From the NCBI RefSeq assembly GCF_040327995.1, contig NZ_JBEPIJ010000005.1:147146-211145 (forward strand): DNA of 64,000 bases. Reading direction: 5' to 3'. How positions within the stretch are numbered: the stretch's first letter is position 1; every line of letters starts with the position of its first letter. This stretch comes from Solimonas thermocellulolyticum (GTDB lineage: Bacteria; Pseudomonadota; Gammaproteobacteria; Nevskiales; Nevskiaceae). The notes under the pieces were generated by a model, which was not told where the DNA came from, did not search any database, and saw only the letters and a list, made by a program, of their open reading frames with translations. This document shows, piece by piece, positions 58,781-64,000 of the stretch. The position numbers were made by a program, and so were the translations under genes.

Positions 58781-59598
58781 GGGCGTATCTCCATCGTCGT
58801 GGGTTTCCAGTCGTGGGCTTCGGTGCCGGCGCTGCGGCACCACGCATACAGCGCGTCGTACAAGGTCATGCCCTGCGCGAGCATCGCGTGGTCGTCCGGA
58901 TAATTCGCCGAGAGGCCCAGCGAGATCGCGAGCAATCCGGGCGCCTGCGCGGCGAGTTCCGGCCGCGCCGTGCCGGCGCCGCGGACGATCGCGGCGAGAT
59001 GCACCAACCCGGGGGCGCGCAACTCGAAGTGGCGAATGAAAGCGTCGAAGCTGCATTGGTCACCGACATGGGAGAAGCGCGCGTCGGGGATGTCGTAGGG
59101 CTCCGCGCCAAGCTGGCGGCCGCGTTCTCGCACCTCGGCCGTCGGCACGTAGAAAAACTCAGCCAGCGGATCGATGAAGCGGCGAACCAGCCAGGGACAG
59201 GCGATGCGGTCGATCTTCGGCCGCTCGCGGGTGATCCAGCGGCCTGGCGTCGATCGCAGTGGCTCGCGCCACGCAATGGTCGGGCCGCCGTCGGCACACC
59301 AGGCGGCATAGCCCCCTTCGAGGTAACGGGCTGCAACGCCGAGGTTCGCGAGCCGCGCGCAGGTGTCCTGGCTGACCGCGCGGCCATGCGCGCAGTGCAC
59401 GACGACCGACCGTGCACCAAGATCTTTCGCCCAGGTTTCGAACATCGCCGGGTCTCTGCGCAGACTGCCCGACACCAGGCGCCCGGACGCCGTAAAGTCC
59501 GCTTCGCGGCGGACGTCGATGCACAGCGGGGCCTCGGCCCGCCCATGGCTTGCGAGCAGATCGGACACGGAAATCGATGGCAGCGGCACGGTCGTCAT
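58777..59598 (-). CDS. Rhodanese domain fused to ChrB C-terminal domain
   Basis: A 273-residue two-domain protein. The rhodanese part (residues 1-110) has CIDVRREADFTASGRLVSGS and the cysteine loop VVVHCAHGRAVSQ. The second part matches the C-terminal half of ChrB: RERPKIDRIACPWLVRRFID, FFYVP, FSHVGDQCSFDAF, and GLLAISLGLSANYPDDHAML. ChrB-type domains accompany chromate resistance and may sense or detoxify chromate. It is the first gene of the minus-strand cluster, divergent from chrB. Confidence 0.87.
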   Translation of the reverse strand: MTTVPLPSISVSDLLASHGRAEAPLCIDVRREADFTASGRLVSGSLRRDPAMFETWAKDLGARSVVVHCAHGRAVSQDTCARLANLGVAARYLEGGYAAWCADGGPTIAWREPLRSTPGRWITRERPKIDRIACPWLVRRFIDPLAEFFYVPTAEVRERGRQLGAEPYDIPDARFSHVGDQCSFDAFIRHFELRAPGLVHLAAIVRGAGTARPELAAQAPGLLAISLGLSANYPDDHAMLAQGMTLYDALYAWCRSAGTEAHDWKPTTMEIRP

Positions 59599-59620
59599 CC
59601 GGTTCGTGTTTCGTGATTAT

Positions 59621-59634
59621 GATACGAATGTATC
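59621..59634. promoter_or_regulatory. Inverted repeat in the divergent chr promoter
   Basis: GATACGAATGTATC has perfect 5-bp arms and lies in the 51-bp space between chrB and the rhodanese-ChrB gene. ChrB proteins are known to regulate chr promoters in response to chromate, so this is a candidate operator for both directions. Confidence 0.5.
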
Positions 59635-59649
59635 GTCTTTTGGTTGGCT

Positions 59650-60591
59650 ATGACTGAACCGCTGGACTGGCTGCTGTTCCTGCACACGCTTCCGCCGAAG
59701 CCGGATTACCTGCGGGTGAAGGTCTGGCGGCGCCTTCAGGCGCTGGGCGCGGTGGCGGTCAAGAACTCGGCCTATGTTCTGCCGAGCAACGAGCGCACGC
59801 GCGAGGATTTCCAGTGGCTGCAGAAGGAAATCGAGGGTCTGGGCGGCGAGGCCTCGATCTGTGCGGCGCGTTTCGTGGACGGGCTTTCAGATCAGCAGTT
59901 GCGCGGCCTGTTCAACGCGGCGCGCAACGCCGACTACGCCCAGCTGACCGAGGATCTGCGCGAGCTGCAAGTCTCGGCGGATGTGGCGGAGACTGAAGAC
60001 GAATGCCGGACGCGAGTGCGCAAACTACGCAAGCGACTGGACCAGATCGTCGCCCTCGACTTCTTCGGCGCCGAAGGGCGCGACAGCGCCACGAGGCTGC
60101 TGACCGAGATCAATGATGCGCTGTCGCGGCGCTCAGCACGCGGCACAGCCCCGAACGCTGGAGCTCAGCAGCGCGGTCGCACCTGGGTGACGCGCAAACA
60201 CGTCGGCGTGGATCGAATGGCTAGCGCCTGGCTGATCAGGCGATTCATCGACCCGGCCGCCAAGCTGCTGTTCGTGGATCGCGATGCGCCAGTGGTCAAT
60301 GGTCAGCTTCGTTATGACATGGACGACGGCGACTACACCCATCAGGGGGACCGCTGCACGTTCGAGGTGCTGCTTGATCGTTTCGGGTTGGACGATCCTG
60401 CGCTGCAGCTGCTCGGCCGGATCATTCACGACCTCGACCTGAAGGACGGAAAATTTCGCGAAGAGGAAACCCCTGGAGTATCCGTCCTGCTCAAGGGCAT
60501 CGAAAGCGGTCACGCCGACGATGACGCCAGGATCGCGCTTTCTTCGCAGTGCTTCGATGCCATCTACTCGGCGTCTCGCAGCAGCGGCTGA
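59650..60591 (+). CDS. chrB: Chromate resistance regulator ChrB
   Basis: A 313-residue ChrB. The N-terminal domain is WLLFLHTLPPKPDYLRVKVW, then RRLQALGAVAVKNSAYVLPS; the linker helix is Arg-rich. The C-terminal domain has KHVGVDRMASAWLIRRFIDP, AAKLLFVD, DYTHQGDRCTFEVLLDRFGL and LLGRIIHDLDLKDGKF. ChrB activates chr expression on chromate exposure. ATG 59650 is preferred to a TTG two codons earlier. Confidence 0.92.
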   Translation: MTEPLDWLLFLHTLPPKPDYLRVKVWRRLQALGAVAVKNSAYVLPSNERTREDFQWLQKEIEGLGGEASICAARFVDGLSDQQLRGLFNAARNADYAQLTEDLRELQVSADVAETEDECRTRVRKLRKRLDQIVALDFFGAEGRDSATRLLTEINDALSRRSARGTAPNAGAQQRGRTWVTRKHVGVDRMASAWLIRRFIDPAAKLLFVDRDAPVVNGQLRYDMDDGDYTHQGDRCTFEVLLDRFGLDDPALQLLGRIIHDLDLKDGKFREEETPGVSVLLKGIESGHADDDARIALSSQCFDAIYSASRSSG

Positions 60592-60655
60592 CGGTTATCC
60601 GGGACGACGCACGCTGGCTACGCCGACGGGCGGTTTGCACTCGCAGAGTAATTTC

Positions 60656-61084
60656 CTAGCCGTAGGTATCCCGCATCAGTTCTCTGAACGCGATCAGATC
60701 ACTGCCTTCGGGGACACCGCCCCAGATCTGCCAGTGAATCAGATCGTCAAAGACCGCAAGGGCATCGTCGCTCAGCTTCCAGCCGCAGGTCTTGTATGAG
60801 TGATAGTGACGACCGATGGGCTGGATCTGGTCGAGCCTGAGAATCGAGGCTTGCGGGCCGCCTTCGAGCGGCAGCTGATCCCACATGAACTGTGGATACT
60901 CGCAACGTCGAATCCGATCGACGAAGCCGTCGTTGAATCCGGCACGCGAGCCGTCCTTGTCCGCGCCGTAGAACGGGGCCACGAGCATCGTCGGCGCCGT
61001 CGTCGCGTTGGGCATGCCCTTGGTGAGTGGGGTGATCTGTACTTCGGCGGAAAAAGTGACGTTATCTCTTTCTAATAAAATCAA
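60656..61084 (-). CDS. Protein of unknown function, 142 residues
   Basis: A frame starting at TTG 61084 or at ATG 61015 (119 residues: MPNATTAPTMLVAPFYGADK). It contains EYPQFMWDQLPLEGGPQASI and HYHSYKTCGWKLSDDALAVF, rich in aromatic residues and His. The 5' flank (61060-61150) is notably AT-richer than the surroundings. No family recognised; it sits between chrB and the Tn3-type transposase and may be transposon cargo. Confidence 0.4.
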   Translation of the reverse strand: MILLERDNVTFSAEVQITPLTKGMPNATTAPTMLVAPFYGADKDGSRAGFNDGFVDRIRRCEYPQFMWDQLPLEGGPQASILRLDQIQPIGRHYHSYKTCGWKLSDDALAVFDDLIHWQIWGGVPEGSDLIAFRELMRDTYG

Positions 61085-61234
61085 TAAGTTGTCGGTCGTC
61101 GTTCAAGAATAACGAAGATAATCAAGTGCTTATGGTTTGATTCCGACGTCGAAGGTCTTTCTAGCCGGTGTAGGCAGGGCCCCCAACAGGCGGTAGCCTC
61201 TATCGCTCAGGATGACTCAACCGGGGCGGCGGCC

Positions 61235-64000
61235 ATGGGACAGTGGAGTGAGCGATTTCTTGGCATCAGCCACATCCCCGGTGACCTGTCGGCCTTCGAG
61301 CTGGGGGAGTTCTTTCACCTCAGTAACGCAGATGTCGTCGCGATAAAGAAGGCGTTCAGAACCAGATTTCGAGTCGCAGCTGGTATCCAGCTCGGCTTTA
61401 TCAGGATGTCCGGCGGGACGCTGACAAGTTTCCGCACGATCCCTCGCGAACTGGTCAAGTTCATAGCGGACCAACTCGGCGAAGCCCCGCCGGCGGTCAC
61501 ATCGTTCCGCGCCCTGTACAACACCCGTGAACGCACGCGTATCGAGCATCAGGTATGGGCGGTTGAATACCTGAACTTGAAGAGCCACACCGATCGCCAG
61601 GAACGAATGCTGTTGGCCGCTATGCGTGACGCGAGTCGTGGCATAGGTAACGTCGATCGTCTTGTGACGATGGCTGGTCAATGGCTCCACGACCGCAACT
61701 TACTGATTCCGTCGCATTCGACGCTGCGTGACATTTGCGTTCGCGCGTCGAACGACACTGAGCAGGAAATCTACGTCGCCATATGCAAGGAGGTCCCCGA
61801 AGAACGCCGCCAGAGCTGGATTGACGCCGTTTTCTCGCATCGAAAGAACGGAAAGACGCACCTTCAGTGGCTGCAGCAAGCGCCGCGACGACGATCGCAG
61901 AAAAATCTGAAGGTCATGTTCGAGAAGGTCGAATACCTGAAAGAGCTGGGCGTCGCCGAACTCAAGCTCGAAAGCATACCGATCGAGCGGCTACGAGATT
62001 TTGCATTGTCCATGCAGCATCGCAGCCCGTCGCAGTTCAAGCGCCTGGCGCCGGTGACGCAAGCGTTGCTGTTGGTATCGTTTCTGAAGGTCACTCTGTA
62101 CCAAGCGACCGACACCATCATCCAGCTGAGTGGGAAGATGACCTCGGATGTGGTCAGCTCCGCTACGCAGAAGGTGAAGAAGTCCGAGGCGAAAACGTTG
62201 CTGACCTATCGGCAAGCACTCTCGAGCATCTTCGAATTCAACAATGACGATTCAATGAGCGCCGAGGAGCTTCGCAAGAAGATTCGCGAGATTCAGAACA
62301 TGTTCGGGGCCACGCTGTTTCCTAGCCTAGCATCCGCTGTACGAGCGCAGCTCACCGAGTCCAACCCCAAAGTTCGTCCATTGTTGCGGTCTCTCTCGAC
62401 GCTCAAAGTCGAAGGTGTCGGCAATGAACGCGCGGTGGAGGGCCTGCGCATTCTCAGGGGTCTCTACGACAAGGAAACAACGGAACTTCCGGCAGGCAAG
62501 TTCAACTGCTCGAAGCAATGGCAGGCTCTTGTTGACGATGATGATAGGAAGCGCGCCATGCGCGCGTTCGAGGTTGCGACGTTGGTCGAACTTCGAAAGG
62601 CCTTCAGACGTGGCAGTGCCTGGGTCGATCATAGCGACACATATCGGGACCGGGACAACCTTCTGATCTCATCCGAGAAGTGGGAAAAGCAGAAGGCACG
62701 CCACTATAACCAGCTGCGCTTGTCGAGGGACCCGGATGAATTCTTGGGCCCGATGATCGAAGAAGCGAGGTTGGGGCTAAAAGCGGTGGCCGAGGCTGAG
62801 GCGGCAGGCGAGATACATATCCGCGAACGAGACATTGGTCTCGACGCTCTCGAAGCTGAGCCCGTACCCCCCGAGATCGCGGCGGTTAATTCGCTTCTCG
62901 AGGAGGAGATCGGGAAGATTCAGCTACCCGAGTTGATGCTGGATGTCGACTCGAAGACCCACTTCTCAACGGAGCTTGCTGGGCGCCGACCGCGGACTGA
63001 TCTTGACGTGCTCAAACCCTATGGCGGGTTGCTCGGCCTCGGCACTGACATCACGGCAATTGGCGTTGCGCTCATGATTCCAGAGCTGTCAGTCGGCGAC
63101 ATATCATCCTGGATGAAGGAACTCGAGCACGACGCGGCCATTGAGAGGGCGAACAAGGTTGTGTTGGAGTTCATACGCAGCTTGCCCATCACGAAGCTGT
63201 GGGGGGATGGCAAGTCGGCATCGGCTGACATGATGGCGCTTGCAGCGTCTCATCACCTCTGGTGTCAGCGGAAAGACCCCCGCACCAAGGTACCTGCGAT
63301 TGGCATGTATAGCCATGTTCACGACCAGAGCCCGATCATCCACAACATGCCTATTGTGCTCGGGGAGCGCCAAGCCGGTGCGGCGATTGAAGGCGTGCTG
63401 CGTCAGACAGAGATCGAGCTCGAACGGTTGGGGGTCGATACGCACGGCTATACGGACTTTGCTATGGCCGTTGCACGGGCGCTGGGTTTCGATCTCTGCC
63501 CGCGGCTGAGGAATCTCCGAGAGCGACGGCTCATCGTGCCAAAGGACATGGACGTTCCCGAGAACATCAAAATCGTTGTTGATAGGACGTTGAACCTCGA
63601 CGTTGTACGAGACCAGTGGGATGAGTTTGTTCGCGTCGTCGCGTCGATCAGCAACGGAACCGTCAGTGCTGTGACCGCGCTTCAGCGTTTCGGCTCAGTA
63701 GCTCAGGGTGACCCCATCTACAACGCCGGCAGGACGCTCGGCCGCCTGTGCCGAACGAACTACCTCAGCATTTTCTTCACGGACCCTCTGTTTCGCAGAG
63801 AGATCTATCGCGTGCTGAATCGTGGAGAGTCTGTTCACACCCTTCAGCACGCGATCCACCTGAATTCGATACGCCATCGTAAGCTTCCCCGCCGCGGCGA
63901 CAACTTGAAAGTAGAGCTTTCTGGCATCGTACAGCCAGGAGGTTCTGATGAAGAAGTCGCGTTTCACCGAAACCCAGATCGTTGCGATCCTGAAGCACGC
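61235..64000 (+). pseudogene. tnpA: Tn3-family transposase, disrupted at its 3' end
   Basis: A long frame that stays open to the window edge (922 codons). It starts MGQWSERFLGISHIPGDLSA, the DUF4158-type N-terminus of Tn3 transposases, and later reads PYGGLLGLGTDITAIGVAL, ADMMALAASHHLW, GVDTHGYTDFAMAVARALGF and LNRGESVHTLQHAIH. Family similarity stops after about 63865 (residue 877), where the last 100 or so residues are replaced by sequence leading to an IS3-type gene. The transposase is probably inactive. Tn3 enzymes cut at 38-bp inverted repeats; none could be identified by eye. Confidence 0.85.
63948..64000 (+). CDS. IS3-family transposase OrfA, N-terminal start only
   Basis: The frame reads MKKSRFTETQIVAILKHA up to the window edge, the standard N-terminus of IS3-family OrfA helix-turn-helix proteins. 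A strong AGGAGG lies 5-6 bases before the ATG. Its upstream end falls between about 63860 and 63940 and appears to interrupt the Tn3 transposase gene. The terminal repeat cannot be fixed without the other end. Confidence 0.8.
   Translation, partial: MKKSRFTETQIVAILKH

Overview
The window is high-GC DNA from a gammaproteobacterium. The strongest taxonomic clue is ZipA, a division protein confined to Gammaproteobacteria, in the order smc-zipA-ligA. The order trpS-scpA-scpB-rluB is also a common proteobacterial arrangement. Genus cannot be fixed from the sequence alone. A sodium-coupled bicarbonate transporter (SbtA/SbtB), an Mrp-type Na+/H+ antiporter and a bacterial sodium channel suggest a life under salt, alkaline or inorganic-carbon-limited conditions; this is inference.

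Region 1 (1-17120) is core chromosome. It holds a HAD hydrolase tail, an overlapping set of AGPS-like flavoprotein, GlpD-like dehydrogenase and FGGY kinase, then queF, smc-zipA-ligA, bolA, yciB, yciO and trpS-scpA-scpB-rluB. Smc, ScpA and ScpB, which together form the condensin complex, are all present. The core ends abruptly where rluB is cut off, next to a pair of 26-bp imperfect direct repeats.

Region 2 (17121-41213) looks like an accessory island. It starts with a tightly overlapping dgkA-luxR-hybrid kinase-response regulator operon on the minus strand, facing a plus-strand set of envelope genes (NTF2-like secreted protein, OmpW, unknown secreted protein). Next come a short hibernation factor, HtpX, a DUF2490 barrel, a possible haem protein and two decayed TerC remnants. 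A second bioD, a Sua5-type synthase, sbtA-sbtB, a CorA/ZntB transporter, a NavMs-like sodium channel, a P-type cation ATPase, a CaCA antiporter, pyrC and ilvD follow. A two-gene module (DUF6671 protein plus small zinc-ribbon protein) occurs twice, in opposite gene order; one zinc-ribbon copy is decaying.

Region 3 (41214-50228) is a mosaic patch (frameshifted serine recombinase, uppP, truncated CaCA antiporter) followed by an eight-gene Mrp-type antiporter operon on the minus strand, read E-F-G-(A C-terminal/B)-C-D-D-D.

Region 4 (50229-64000) is the mobile-element zone. Its clearest feature is a 4152-bp ISL3-family transposon (50374-54525) with 27-bp imperfect terminal inverted repeats and an intact 8-bp target duplication GAAAGTCC. 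It carries a MntA/HepT toxin-antitoxin pair and two unknown cargo genes around its transposase, and it split a decayed paralogue of the island's own response regulator. Small unknown genes, an XRE regulator with two palindromes, a divergent chromate-resistance cluster (chrB / rhodanese-ChrB, SOD-like, chrA), and a Tn3-family transposase whose 3' end is disrupted by an IS3-family element close the window.
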